This document shows, piece after piece, positions 8,208 to 17,738 of a DNA stretch of 57,332 nt. Source of the DNA: URNF01 sp045594105 (lineage in GTDB: Bacteria; Bacillota; Clostridia; Oscillospirales; Acutalibacteraceae). The stretch covers positions 1 through 57,332 of the forward strand of contig JAZNXY010000056.1 of assembly GCA_045594105.1 (NCBI GenBank). Direction: 5' to 3'. Positions within the stretch are counted from its first letter, which is position 1. Each line of letters starts with the position of its first letter. A program made the translations under genes and the position numbers. The notes below the pieces were generated by a model. The model was not told the origin of the DNA and made no database searches. It saw only the letters and a list, made by a program, of their open reading frames with translations.

Positions 8208-8575
8208 TTATTCGGGACAATAAAAAGAATCTTGTTTCCATTGCAAAGGATTATCTTGAATATATGTTGCGATTTGCAGACAGTGCTTTTCGTTGCGAAT
8301 GATATGGTCGTGAAAACCGCGTTGCCAAACGGTGACATCGCCAAACCGTTGATGTATTTCTTTGGATATGTTCATTTCAATGTACCCAACTGTTTTAGAA
8401 ATAATCGAACGACCGCGTAGGGGCGATTCACGAATCGCCCCTACGATACGGGAAAGCGTGCATTTCTTTTGATGCGTGCAAAAGGTAATAAAATATGCAA
8501 GGGTGTGTTATAGTCAAATTGTGGTAAGCGAAGATTTTTTCGCTTTGGTAGGTGGGGTTGGCTTTTGTTTTCCAT
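8208..8575 (-). pseudogene. Remnant of a REP-associated tyrosine transposase (RAYT)
   Basis: From an ATG at 8575 the frame reads MENKSQPHLPKRKNLRL...FDYNTP, a typical RAYT start. A one-base shift near 8500 is needed to continue with AYFITFCTHQKKCTLSRIVGAI. The protein then passes straight to RGRSIISKTVGYIEMN and the characteristic end VWQRGFHDHIIRNEKH...YIQDNPLQWKQD, with stop at 8210-8208. The central part of the family, which carries the catalytic HUH (MPNHVHLI-like) motif, is missing, so it cannot be an active transposase. The break coincides with a 28-bp palindrome at 8417-8444. The 3' end lies two bases from the hydF terminator. Confidence 0.75.
8416..8445. repeat. REP-like palindrome inside the RAYT remnant
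   Basis: Two perfect 14-bp arms (8416-8429 and 8432-8445) flank a two-base centre. The arm core GTAGGGGCGATTC is the type of G/C-rich palindrome that RAYT enzymes mobilise. It is read in frame through the remnant (VGAIRESPLRG) and sits at the site of the internal deletion. I saw no second copy in this window. Confidence 0.7.
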
Positions 8576-8578
8576 ATC

Positions 8579-9154
8579 TTATTTTCTCTCTAGCAATATT
8601 GCTCTCACGGGGGAGCCGTCGGCACCTTCGATTTTGAGTGGTGCTACAAACAGAAAATATGTACCTTCCTCCACCTTCGAAAGGTCAAGTCCTTCCAATG
8701 CCACAACATTATTGCCAAGCAGCTGACGGTGTACGCTGCCGTCTGAGCCGTCGGGCTCTACCGTCTGGGATTCCACACCCACCAGGGTGATGTGGCTGTC
8801 GGACAGCACAAAAGCGGCACTTTGAGAAATCTGCACGTTCCCCTTGAACAATACACGGGGACGTAAAGACGGCAGTATGTTTTCGACATCGGCACCGTAC
8901 AGTTCGCCGTTCCATTCGACAACGCTGCATTCCCCGATACAGTCCTCTAAAGCAACCGCCGCCAGATCCTTGCCGTCAGCGCAAAAATGCAGCGGTGCAT
9001 CGATATGTGTGCCGTTATGTAAACAGGCGTGTAATACCGACAAATTACAGTGTGCACCGTCCTGTATACGGTGTATGGGCTCTAATTCGGGACGTGGGTC
9101 ACCGGGAAACACAGGTGCTGAAAACAATTCTTTCGTAATATCGATGATTTTCAT
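8579..9154 (-). CDS. Cyclase-family (kynurenine formamidase-like) metal hydrolase
   Basis: A 191-residue cyclase/KynB-family protein. The metal-binding signature HNGTHIDAPLH is at residues 46-56, preceded by ITKELFSAPVFPGDP, which is typical of the family N-terminus. The ATG at 9154 is preferred to the upstream in-frame ATG at 9220 because GGAAGGTGA precedes it and family homology begins there. Members hydrolyse N-formylkynurenine or other cyclic or acyl amides; no tryptophan degradation genes lie nearby, so the substrate is unknown. It stands alone, divergent from addB, and its 3' end abuts the RAYT remnant. Confidence 0.85.
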   Translation of the reverse strand: MKIIDITKELFSAPVFPGDPRPELEPIHRIQDGAHCNLSVLHACLHNGTHIDAPLHFCADGKDLAAVALEDCIGECSVVEWNGELYGADVENILPSLRPRVLFKGNVQISQSAAFVLSDSHITLVGVESQTVEPDGSDGSVHRQLLGNNVVALEGLDLSKVEEGTYFLFVAPLKIEGADGSPVRAILLERK

Positions 9155-9214
9155 ATTTATCACCTTCCATGATTTCACTATAGCATTTTTCTGTCGGTTG
9201 TGCAAGAAAAATAG

Positions 9215-9243
9215 TTTCAATTTCCAAAACGGTATGATATAAT
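9215..9243 (+). promoter_or_regulatory. Promoter of addBA
   Basis: TTTCAA (9215-9220) and TATAAT (9238-9243) are 17 bp apart, 30 bp before the addB start at 9274. Confidence 0.7.
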
Positions 9244-9273
9244 GAAATATATATCAAAAAAAGGCGGGACAGT

Positions 9274-12200
9274 ATGTTACGGTGTATTGTAGGCCGCGCG
9301 GGAAGCGGCAAAACCGAGCAGATTTTAAGAGAACTGCAAACAGCGATTGCAAGCGATAAGCAACCGCTTATTTTCCTTGTGCCCGAGCAGTTTTCTTTTG
9401 AGACCGAGCGCACCCTTTTACAGCGTTTTGGCGTGAAGGATGCGGCAAAGGTGGAGGTGCTCAGCTTCAGCCGTCTGGCAGAAAAGGTGTTTCGTGAAAC
9501 AGGCGGTACCGCTTTGCCTGTTATGGATGATGTTACCCGAGCTTTGATTATGAGCCGTGCTTTAGAAATACATACCGCTCCCGAGCATCGTGAAGAGGAC
9601 GTAAAAAAGGTGCGTCTTAACGATGCGGCGTATATTTCTTCCTTGTTGGCGTTGGCATCCGAATGTAAGCAATGTGCGGTTACACCACGTATGCTTGCGG
9701 CGGCAGCAAACGGGTTACCGGACGGCACCTTAAAAAGTAAAGCGGCGGATTTTGCGGTGCTGTTTGACATTTATGAGGGCTTGGCAATGACCAGCGGCAT
9801 TGACCCTGAAGAGATCCTGAACGTTTTGGTGGAAAAACTGCCTGCAAGCGAGCGCCTGTGCGGTGCTGCTGTTTTTGTTGACGGATTTAAGGGCTTTACG
9901 GTGCCCGAACTGCAGATTTTAGGGCATTTGATGAAAATCGGCACGGTAACGGTGACGTTGCCTGCAGATAAAGCCGCACCCGAAAAGGATACAAAGGTGG
10001 GCGGCTTGTTTGCACCCGCCTTGCGCACGTTGCAGCAGCTGCGTGACGTGGCGGCGGAAAGCGGCGCTGTTGTACAAGAGCCGCTGGTATTAGAACACAA
10101 TTACCGTGCCAAGAATGATGCTTTGCGTGCGTTGGAAGCAGGTATGTTCCTGCCTCGTGCCAAGACAATCGACTCACCTGCAGCCAAAGTGACGGTGACC
10201 GCCTGCCCCGACGTGTATGATGAATGTGCCGCTGCGGCACGCACCGTGCGCCGCTTGCTGCGTGAAAAGGGATACCGTGCACAAGAAGTGGCTGTCATCG
10301 TGCGTAATCTTGACCGTTACCGTGGTATTTTAGACCGTGCTTTGCGTCGGGAAGAGGTACCGTTTTATATGGACATGCCCAAGGATGTCTACACCGCACC
10401 GCTTGTGAGCGTTTGTTTGTCGGCATTGCGTATTGCCGCAAACGGTTTTCAGACAGAAGAATTGCTGCGTATGTGTAAAAGCGGTATTCTGCCGTTTGAC
10501 GAGGTAGAGACCGCCGCATTGGAGAATTACGTGTATATGTGGCGTATCGACGGCAAAAAATGGCAGGATACGTTTACCGCCAATCCGGCAGGTCTTACCG
10601 AAAAATGGCGGTTGGACGAGGCGTTGCTCGCATCCCTGGAGGAAACCCGCCGCCGCTTGATTTCACCGCTTGTCACCTTGCGTTTGGCGTTGCGTGAAAG
10701 CACCGACGGTGAAACCTTTGCCCGTGCGCTGTATGAATATCTTACACACACGTATGTACGTGCGGATGAAGGGGTACGCCGCTTATACAGTGCACTTTTG
10801 GAAGAGGGCGAACCGTTTACTGCGGAATGTACCGCACGTCTTTGGGAAAGTGTGATGTTACTGCTTGACCGTTTTGCAACGGTATTTGCAGAGACACCGT
10901 TGTCTGCACGGCGGTATGCAGAGCTGTTTCATCTTGCGGCAGGTCTTTTGCGCCTGCCGAGTGTGCCGCAGGGACTGGATGCGGTACAGGTGGGCAGCGC
11001 AGACCATATGCGTGTGCGTGCACCCAAGGCGGTATTGATTCTCGGTGCAAATGAGGGTGTATTCCCTGCATATCCTGCGGGCGGTAATCTCTTTACCGAC
11101 CACGAGCGGGAACAGCTCGAAACCGACGGCATTCGCTTGTCGGCGGGTCGTTTGCAAAAAGCAGAGGAAGAACGCTTCTTTGCCTATACGGCGGTGGCGG
11201 CACCCTCTGAGGCATTGTATGTGTTTTATACGTTGTTCCACGGCGGCGAAAAGATGCTGCCTTCCGCTATTGTAGAAAATATAGACCGTATTTTGCCCAA
11301 ACATACCCGTGGTGTGTGGCAGGCAGCAGACGGTAGTGATATTGAGTCGGCGGTGGATGCTGTGGCACGGTTTGCCACAGCCGCAGACAGCGGATATGCC
11401 GCTGTATTAAAGGCGGCAATCACCCGCTTGCCCGAAAGTGCTGCCGCACTTAAACAGATGGAAAAGGCATCAGAACTTCCTGCCTTTACGCTGTCTGCGG
11501 AAAATGCCGCACAGCTGTTTGGGCGGGATATGTGGCTGTCCTCCTCACAATTGGAAAAATTCCAAGACTGTCCCTTCTCATATTTTTGCAATTACGGAAT
11601 GCGGTTACAGGAACGTCGTTTAGCGGAAATTGATGCGATGAGCTTCGGCACGTTTGCACATTATGTGATGGAAAAACTGCTGCCCTTGTACGTGGGCCAA
11701 GCCCAACCGCCTGCTGTTGCGGATATTCCGATCATGCGCAATCGCATTCACACATTGCTGCTCGAATATGTGGAAACCGAGCTTGGCGGTATGCAGGACA
11801 AGACCGCACGCTTCCGCTATCTGATGTCCTTGGTAGAAAATACCGCTTTTTCACTGTTGTGGTTCGTGGTAAACGAAATGGCACAGAGTGAGTTTCAGCC
11901 GGCAGAATATGAATTGTCAATCGGCGGGTCGGGCGGTGTGCCGTCTCCGACCGTTTCTCTGGAAAACAACGAGGGTACCGTACATTTAACCGGCAAAGTG
12001 GACCGTGTAGACCTGTATCGGCGTGGAGACGAAGTGTTTGTGCGTGTAGTGGATTATAAAACAGGTAAGAAAACCTTTAGTATGACCGACCTGCCGTACG
12101 GGCTGAATATGCAGATGCTCATTTACCTGTTTGCTGTATGTAAAGAGGCGGCCGCACGGTATGCGGCGGACAGTGCGAAGCCCGCAGGCGTCTTGTATTT

Positions 12201-12627
12201 GTCTGCAAGCAAAGCACCTGCTATGCCGATAGGGGAAAAGAAATTGAAGGCATTGCGTATGAACGGTTTGCTTGTACGTGATGCAGGCATATTGACCGCA
12301 ATGGAGCAGGAAGGTAAAGGTACGTTTATCCCTGCGTCACTAAAAGATGGGGATATTGCGGATAACAGCAGTGTGGTCTCCTACGCAGATTTTGAAACCA
12401 TACGGCAGTACACAGAGATACTGCTACGCCGTATGGCAACCCGTCTGCTCAGCGGAGATATTGCGGCACTGCCGACAGGCACCGATAACGAGCTTTCCTG
12501 CAAATACTGTGCGTATCGCCGCATCTGTCGGCGCCGAGACCAAGACCCGTTTGTGTGTAAAGAGCAACGCACACCCCAAGAGGTGCTTGACTTTATGGAG
12601 GAGGTGAACGGCAATGAAATGGACTGA
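9274..12627 (+). CDS. addB: ATP-dependent helicase/nuclease subunit AddB
   Basis: Subunit B of the AddAB helicase-nuclease, the Bacillota counterpart of RecBCD, which resects double-strand breaks for RecA loading. The 1117 residues are close to the family size. The N-terminal P-loop is GRAGSGKT (7-14). The C-terminal RecB-like nuclease domain includes VVDYKTGKK (around 925) and the cysteines that hold a structural [4Fe-4S] cluster: FQDCPFSYFC before the nuclease, then CKYCAYRRIC (Cys1076, 1079, 1085). It overlaps addA by 14 bp, so the subunits are translationally coupled. Confidence 0.95.
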   Translation: MLRCIVGRAGSGKTEQILRELQTAIASDKQPLIFLVPEQFSFETERTLLQRFGVKDAAKVEVLSFSRLAEKVFRETGGTALPVMDDVTRALIMSRALEIHTAPEHREEDVKKVRLNDAAYISSLLALASECKQCAVTPRMLAAAANGLPDGTLKSKAADFAVLFDIYEGLAMTSGIDPEEILNVLVEKLPASERLCGAAVFVDGFKGFTVPELQILGHLMKIGTVTVTLPADKAAPEKDTKVGGLFAPALRTLQQLRDVAAESGAVVQEPLVLEHNYRAKNDALRALEAGMFLPRAKTIDSPAAKVTVTACPDVYDECAAAARTVRRLLREKGYRAQEVAVIVRNLDRYRGILDRALRREEVPFYMDMPKDVYTAPLVSVCLSALRIAANGFQTEELLRMCKSGILPFDEVETAALENYVYMWRIDGKKWQDTFTANPAGLTEKWRLDEALLASLEETRRRLISPLVTLRLALRESTDGETFARALYEYLTHTYVRADEGVRRLYSALLEEGEPFTAECTARLWESVMLLLDRFATVFAETPLSARRYAELFHLAAGLLRLPSVPQGLDAVQVGSADHMRVRAPKAVLILGANEGVFPAYPAGGNLFTDHEREQLETDGIRLSAGRLQKAEEERFFAYTAVAAPSEALYVFYTLFHGGEKMLPSAIVENIDRILPKHTRGVWQAADGSDIESAVDAVARFATAADSGYAAVLKAAITRLPESAAALKQMEKASELPAFTLSAENAAQLFGRDMWLSSSQLEKFQDCPFSYFCNYGMRLQERRLAEIDAMSFGTFAHYVMEKLLPLYVGQAQPPAVADIPIMRNRIHTLLLEYVETELGGMQDKTARFRYLMSLVENTAFSLLWFVVNEMAQSEFQPAEYELSIGGSGGVPSPTVSLENNEGTVHLTGKVDRVDLYRRGDEVFVRVVDYKTGKKTFSMTDLPYGLNMQMLIYLFAVCKEAAARYAADSAKPAGVLYLSASKAPAMPIGEKKLKALRMNGLLVRDAGILTAMEQEGKGTFIPASLKDGDIADNSSVVSYADFETIRQYTEILLRRMATRLLSGDIAALPTGTDNELSCKYCAYRRICRRRDQDPFVCKEQRTPQEVLDFMEEVNGNEMD

Positions 12628-15600
12628 TGCACAGCAAAACTGTATCGATACACGTGGCGGCACCTTGCTGGTGTCCGCAGCGGCAGGGTCGGGCAAAACC
12701 GCTGTTTTGGTAGAGCGTGTGATTGCTCGCCTTGCAGACAAGAAAGATCCTATTGACATTGACCGTTTGCTGATCGTAACCTTTACGCAGGCGGCGGCAG
12801 CGGAAATGAAGCAGCGCCTTGCCAAGCGGCTTGCAAGCTGCCTGCAGGACGATCCCGACAACGGACATCTTGCCCGACAGCAGATGCTGCTGCCGTCTGC
12901 ACAGATTTCGACCATAGACGGCTTTTGCACGGCGTTTTTACGGGAAAACTTTGAGGCGGCAGGCGTGTCCCCACGTTTTTCGGTGGCGGATGCCAATGCC
13001 GTCAAGCTGCTGAAAGATGAAGCACTGGATGAAACCCTTGAGATTTTCTATGCGGCGTCGGAGGACGGCTTTTTACAGCTGTGTAAAATCTTAAACGGCT
13101 CTGCACGCAATGACCGCAACACCCGTGAACGTATATTACGCATATATGAGGCCATTCAGGCACAATCCTTCCCGCAACAATGGCTGCAAAAGGCATGTGC
13201 TGTTCCTTCCAAAGACACACCGTTATTGGAAACGGTGTGGGGACGGCTGTTGCGTGAACACGCCAAGACGAAATTGCTGTTTGCGGAGGAATGTGCGGAG
13301 AAAGCGGTAGCCCCTCTGGCGACAATGGAGCAGTATGATGCGTTTTATGGAAAGGTAAATATATTGCCGCCCCTTATTCGTAATGCGGTTTGTGTGTTGG
13401 ATGATACCGCCAATGACTGGGACGCTTGTAAGTGGGCGATAGAAGCGGTACAGCCGCCGAAATTGAACGGTAAAAAGCATGTCGACCCGTTGGTTTTGGA
13501 GCCGATAGAAGCTGCGTGGGATTTGGTAAAGGCGGTAGTAAAAGAATTAAAATCCTTTTTCGCCAACTCGGAGACAGAAGAAAAGGCGTTACTTTCCCAA
13601 ACCGTACCCACTATGCAGGCCTTGGTTGGATTGGTAGAAACCTTTACCGAACGGTTTGCTGCGAAAAAGCGGGAACGCGGGTGGCTGGATTTTAATGATC
13701 TCGAGCATTTTACCCTGCAGCTTTTGTGTGATGAGCAAACGGGCTTGCCGACCGCATTGGCACGGGAAACAGCCGTGAAGTACACCGAAATTTACGTCGA
13801 CGAATACCAGGATACCAACGAGGCACAGGACACGATTTTCCGTATGCTCGGTTGCGAAACCAATACCGCCTTTTTAGTGGGCGACGTCAAACAAAGCATT
13901 TACGGCTTCCGTCAGGCAAATCCGCAGATTTTCCTGGATAAAAAGAGCACCTTCGCAAAATATGACGGTAAAACCTTCCCCGCCTGTATTACCCTGGACA
14001 AAAACTTCCGCTCTCGTGAAGAGGTGACGGGAACGGTTAATTTTGTGTGCAATCAGGTGATGACCGCCGCCTTTTGCGGCATCGATTATCGAGACGGTGA
14101 ACAATTGGAACACGGTGCTGCCGATGTAAAAGGGACTTGTCCTGTCGAAATCCTGTTGGCAGACGATACCTTCTCTGCATCTGAGCTGAAAGCGGAAATA
14201 CTGGAAGCACGTCTGATCGCTGAACGTGTTGAGGAGCTTCTCAAAAACGGATGGGTGACCGACAAGGATGCACAGACGGGGGAAAGCATCACACGCCCCG
14301 TGCAGTATAAGGATATTTGTATTTTGTTACGTGACCGTGGCACCCGACCCATTTCCTTTGCCAATGCACTGCGGGAAAAAGGTATTCCTGTGCAAAAAGA
14401 CAAAACATTACCGTTGTTTGCGGCAGATGAGGTCGGTATGGCGTTAAGCTTTCTGCGTGCGGTGGACAATCCGCTGTTGGATATACCGCTGATGGCGGTG
14501 ATGGTGTCTGCGACAGTGGGCTTTACCGCCGATGAATGTGCGCAGATACGTGTATTTGCACGGAAAACAGACAGCAGAAGCGTGCCGTTGTATACCGCCT
14601 TGCTGTTGGCGGAGCAAGGCGATATTGCTGCACCGCTGCGTGAAAAAATCACAGCATTTTTACTGACCTTACGTCACTACCGTCGTTTGGCGGCAACGGT
14701 CAGTGCAGAGGAGTTTATTAACCGTCTGTATGATGACACGGGTATGCTGCTGTTGGCGGCGGCAGACACAGACGGCGCACAAAAGGTGGCAAACCTGCGT
14801 GGTATTGTGGAGATGGCACGTGGATATGAACAAAATGGATTCCGTGGTCTGTCGGCATTTTTGCGGTATGTTGATCGTATGGAGGCGGAACATCCCGATA
14901 TGGAAGCACCGCATCCCGCCGGACAGGCAAATGCGGTTTCCATTATGACCATCCACGGGTCCAAGGGATTGGAGTTCCCGATTGTCATCCTCGCAAATAT
15001 GACAAAAAAGATCCGTGAGGATAAGGCGACCGAAGTATTTTCCATGCATAACACCGCAGGTGCGGCAATCTGTGCATACGCAGAGGATGTTGCCGAAACG
15101 CAGAAAACAGCGGCATTTCAAGGTGTAGAGCTGGCAAAACGGTATACGGATTATGCGGAGGAGGCACGTCTTTTATACGTAGCACTCACCCGTGCCAAAG
15201 ATAAGCTCATTTGCGTATATGCGGACTATCGGTTGCAAAGATATATTGCAAAGCTGGCGACCTTTGTGCCGCAAACACCGTGTATTTCCACCGCCGCTTT
15301 AATGGAAATGGGTAATGTCGGCGAGTGGTTGCTGGCAGCGCTGCTGCGGCACCCCGATGCACATCTGTTACGGCATCTGGCTAACGCCACAGATATTGAA
15401 ACGTTGCCTGCCGATACACCGCTTGAGGTGAAATGGCTGGATGCCGGAGCATATCTGGATATGGATGATGCCGCTAAGGAGACAGAGGAACAAGCGGTAA
15501 CCGCTCCGACAACCGAGGTGGAACCGTTATTTGAGCGTATATCCTATCGATATGACTATGCGGCACTTGGCAGTGTACCTGTAAAAATGGCAGCATCAGA

Positions 15601-16177
15601 ACTGGCACATCGGGATACAAACGGTGCTTTTGTGGCTGTCAACCGTCCCGCTTTTTTGAACGAAAAGGGCTTGACCCCTGCCGAGAAGGGTACGGCTTTG
15701 CATACTTTTATGCAGTTTGCGGATTTTGCGGTGGCGGCAATCGATCCCGAGAAAGAAGCAGACCGCCTGTACGAAGAGGGCTTTATCGGTGCGGCGGCAC
15801 GTGAGGTGCTGGATATGTGCCGTATCCGTGCGTTTTTTGAGCATCCGTTGTATGCAAGAATGTGTAAAGCGGACGCTGTTTGGCGGGAGTATGCGTTTAC
15901 GGTACCGCTTTCGGTAGCGGCACTTGACCCTGCATTGTCAGGTATGGCAGAGGAAACGTTGATTGTGCAGGGTATTGCCGACTGCGTGTTTGAGGAAAAC
16001 GGTGAGCTGGTCATTGTGGATTATAAAACCGATCGTGTCAAAGATGCCGTGACACTGCGTGAACGGTATCAAAAGCAACTGGACATTTACCGTGACGCAT
16101 TACAGCAAACACTCGGCAAACCCGTCAAAGAGGCGGTGCTGTATGCATTTTATCTGAATGATACGGTAGAAATATGA
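12614..16177 (+). CDS. addA: ATP-dependent helicase/nuclease subunit AddA
   Basis: Subunit A of AddAB, a UvrD/Rep-type 3'-5' helicase fused to a RecB-like nuclease. In 1187 residues one sees the Q-motif WTDAQQNCI (3-11), Walker A SAAAGSGKT (21-29), TFTQAAAAEMKQR (motif Ia), the Walker B region VDEYQDTNEAQD (about 395), MTIHGSKGLEFPIV (motif V) and YVALTRAKDKL (motif VI). The C-terminal nuclease core is LVIVDYKTDR near residue 1138. The start lies inside the end of addB. A perfect terminator follows the stop codon. Confidence 0.96.
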   Translation: MKWTDAQQNCIDTRGGTLLVSAAAGSGKTAVLVERVIARLADKKDPIDIDRLLIVTFTQAAAAEMKQRLAKRLASCLQDDPDNGHLARQQMLLPSAQISTIDGFCTAFLRENFEAAGVSPRFSVADANAVKLLKDEALDETLEIFYAASEDGFLQLCKILNGSARNDRNTRERILRIYEAIQAQSFPQQWLQKACAVPSKDTPLLETVWGRLLREHAKTKLLFAEECAEKAVAPLATMEQYDAFYGKVNILPPLIRNAVCVLDDTANDWDACKWAIEAVQPPKLNGKKHVDPLVLEPIEAAWDLVKAVVKELKSFFANSETEEKALLSQTVPTMQALVGLVETFTERFAAKKRERGWLDFNDLEHFTLQLLCDEQTGLPTALARETAVKYTEIYVDEYQDTNEAQDTIFRMLGCETNTAFLVGDVKQSIYGFRQANPQIFLDKKSTFAKYDGKTFPACITLDKNFRSREEVTGTVNFVCNQVMTAAFCGIDYRDGEQLEHGAADVKGTCPVEILLADDTFSASELKAEILEARLIAERVEELLKNGWVTDKDAQTGESITRPVQYKDICILLRDRGTRPISFANALREKGIPVQKDKTLPLFAADEVGMALSFLRAVDNPLLDIPLMAVMVSATVGFTADECAQIRVFARKTDSRSVPLYTALLLAEQGDIAAPLREKITAFLLTLRHYRRLAATVSAEEFINRLYDDTGMLLLAAADTDGAQKVANLRGIVEMARGYEQNGFRGLSAFLRYVDRMEAEHPDMEAPHPAGQANAVSIMTIHGSKGLEFPIVILANMTKKIREDKATEVFSMHNTAGAAICAYAEDVAETQKTAAFQGVELAKRYTDYAEEARLLYVALTRAKDKLICVYADYRLQRYIAKLATFVPQTPCISTAALMEMGNVGEWLLAALLRHPDAHLLRHLANATDIETLPADTPLEVKWLDAGAYLDMDDAAKETEEQAVTAPTTEVEPLFERISYRYDYAALGSVPVKMAASELAHRDTNGAFVAVNRPAFLNEKGLTPAEKGTALHTFMQFADFAVAAIDPEKEADRLYEEGFIGAAAREVLDMCRIRAFFEHPLYARMCKADAVWREYAFTVPLSVAALDPALSGMAEETLIVQGIADCVFEENGELVIVDYKTDRVKDAVTLRERYQKQLDIYRDALQQTLGKPVKEAVLYAFYLNDTVEI

Positions 16178-16178
16178 A

Positions 16179-16211
16179 AAAGCAACCCCAAGCATTGCTT
16201 GGGGTTGCTTT
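16179..16211. terminator. Bidirectional terminator between addA and apt
   Basis: A perfect 15-bp stem (16179-16193 with 16197-16211), loop ATT, lies between two convergent genes with A-runs on one side and T-runs on the other. It can end both the addBA and the degV-apt transcripts. Confidence 0.88.
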
Positions 16212-16735
16212 CATTTACCTTCGTAACAAATCAGAGAGGTGACGTCATATTTTTTGAGCTTTTCCCTGCCTTTTAAGCCGGCCAGTTCCATAATAAATAC
16301 GATTTTCACCACTTCGCCGCCGAGTTCCTCAATCAGCTCGGCTGCCGCTTTAATGGTGCCGCCGGTTGCGATAAGGTCATCGACGAGCAAAACACGCTGG
16401 CCCTTCTGTATCGCATCCTTGTGTATTTCAATGGTAGCGGTACCGTATTCCAGCGCATACTCTTTTTCCACCGTTTCACGAGGCAATTTGCCTTTTTTGC
16501 GAATAAGTACAAACGGCTTTTTGAGGTTGTATGCCAAGGGCATACCGAAAATAAAGCCACGGGACTCGGTACCTGCAATCACATCAAAATCCAGATCCTT
16601 GACCGCTTCCTGCAAGCCGTTGATAGCAAGTTGTAAGCCGTCTGCGTCCTGCAAAATGGTGGTAACGTCACGAAAAATGATGCCCGGCTCGGGAAAATCG
16701 GGAATACTGGTAACATATTCTTCGAGTTTTTTCAT
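16211..16735 (-). CDS. apt: Adenine phosphoribosyltransferase
   Basis: Converts adenine and PRPP into AMP and pyrophosphate in purine salvage. The 174-residue size and sequence fit type I Apt: IPDFPEPGIIFRDVT near the N-terminus, GTESRGFIFG (55-64), and the PRPP-binding VLLVDDLIATGGT (115-127). The start is preceded by GAAGGTG. It lies 12 bp after the degV-family gene and is probably co-transcribed with it. In many Bacillota apt sits next to relA; that gene is not here. Confidence 0.96.
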   Translation of the reverse strand: MKKLEEYVTSIPDFPEPGIIFRDVTTILQDADGLQLAINGLQEAVKDLDFDVIAGTESRGFIFGMPLAYNLKKPFVLIRKKGKLPRETVEKEYALEYGTATIEIHKDAIQKGQRVLLVDDLIATGGTIKAAAELIEELGGEVVKIVFIMELAGLKGREKLKKYDVTSLICYEGK

Positions 16736-16747
16736 ATTTTCACCTTC

Positions 16748-17602
16748 TTATTTGGTGATAAACAGCACACCGAGGGTGTTGGGGCCGCAGTGTGCGGAAA
16801 TGGTACAGCCGGCACGGGTGATAAGGATTTCATCAAAGCTGCCGTACTGTTCCACCAGTTTTTTCACGAGTGCAATGCGTTCCTCGGAGATACCCGAATG
16901 CGTGATGAAGATGCGGCGGGTATCGATGTCGGTGCGGTCTTTTAACTGGTCCGCAACGTAGTCTGCAAGTGCCTTTTCGAGGGTGCCACGATATTTTTTA
17001 TCCACACCCATAGAGCCGTTGGTGTTATCCACCTTGATAGAGGGCTTCAGCTTCAGTACGTTAGCACCCAGCATAGCGAGAGCGGAGCATCTGCCGCCTT
17101 TGTGCAGGAACTCCAGGTCATTGATGACAAAGCTGGCACTGACACGACCTGCAATATCGTTGAGCTCTTCAACGATGTCTGCCGCTGCCATACCCTTGGC
17201 AATGCGTTCTGCCGCTTCGATGACCAGAAGGCCCGAGCCGGTAGAAAGGTTGCGGCTGTCTACCGCATATACACCGTCCAGCTCCAAGGAGGCAAGACGG
17301 CAGTTGTTATGGGAAGAAGATAAAGCAGAGCCCAAGCTGATATGAATCACCTCGTTGCCTGCATCAATAAACGGCTGGAAGAAATCGATATATTCTGCAG
17401 GTGCAACTGCTGCTGTTTTGGGTAAAACACCTTTAGCTTCATAGGTGGCATAAATGTCGTCGGGGGTAATATCCACACCGTCGCTGTGCGGCTCACCGTC
17501 TACAAGCACGTGCAGGGGATAGATGTGCACACCGTATTTTTCGATAAGCTCGGGACCTAAGTCACAAGTGCTGTCAGCACACAAAATAATATTCTTAGCC
17601 AT
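16748..17602 (-). CDS. DegV family fatty-acid-binding protein
   Basis: A 284-residue DegV-family protein. In Gram-positive bacteria these bind fatty acids; FakB proteins present them to the kinase FakA for entry into phospholipid synthesis. Family hallmarks are ILCADSTCDLGPELIEKYG at the start, VDITPDDIY, THISLGSALSSSHNN-like (here IHISLGSALSSSH), the GSGLLVIEAAERIAKG region and LEFLHKGGRCSALAMLGANVLKLKPSI in the C-terminal half. No FakA gene is nearby, so a specific FakB role is unproven. It is first in an operon with apt and shares a divergent promoter region with the pseudouridine synthase gene. Confidence 0.92.
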   Translation of the reverse strand: MAKNIILCADSTCDLGPELIEKYGVHIYPLHVLVDGEPHSDGVDITPDDIYATYEAKGVLPKTAAVAPAEYIDFFQPFIDAGNEVIHISLGSALSSSHNNCRLASLELDGVYAVDSRNLSTGSGLLVIEAAERIAKGMAAADIVEELNDIAGRVSASFVINDLEFLHKGGRCSALAMLGANVLKLKPSIKVDNTNGSMGVDKKYRGTLEKALADYVADQLKDRTDIDTRRIFITHSGISEERIALVKKLVEQYGSFDEILITRAGCTISAHCGPNTLGVLFITK

Positions 17603-17648
17603 AGTATATCATCCTTTCAAAACAGGGTGGTATTTTTACACATAGGAT

Positions 17649-17677
17649 AGTATACCACACCTTTTGACAAATTTCAA
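17649..17677 (-). promoter_or_regulatory. Promoter of degV-apt
   Basis: On the minus strand TTGAAA (17677-17672) and TATACT (17654-17649) are 17 bp apart, about 46 bp before the degV-family start. Confidence 0.75.
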
Positions 17678-17682
17678 GTTTA

Positions 17683-17711
17683 TTGACTTTATATGATGAT
17701 TTTGGTACAAT
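17683..17711 (+). promoter_or_regulatory. Promoter of the rluD-like operon
   Basis: TTGACT (17683-17688) and TACAAT (17706-17711) are 17 bp apart. The promoter is back-to-back with the degV promoter, with only five bases between the two -35 boxes. Confidence 0.75.
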
Positions 17712-17738
17712 AGTAAAAACCGCCAAAGGAGGAATTCG

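Noticed and set aside
8232..8420. A 62-codon plus-strand open frame after hydF
   Set aside because: It is antisense to the RAYT remnant, which has clear family sequence; the plus-strand peptide has no ribosome site or motif.
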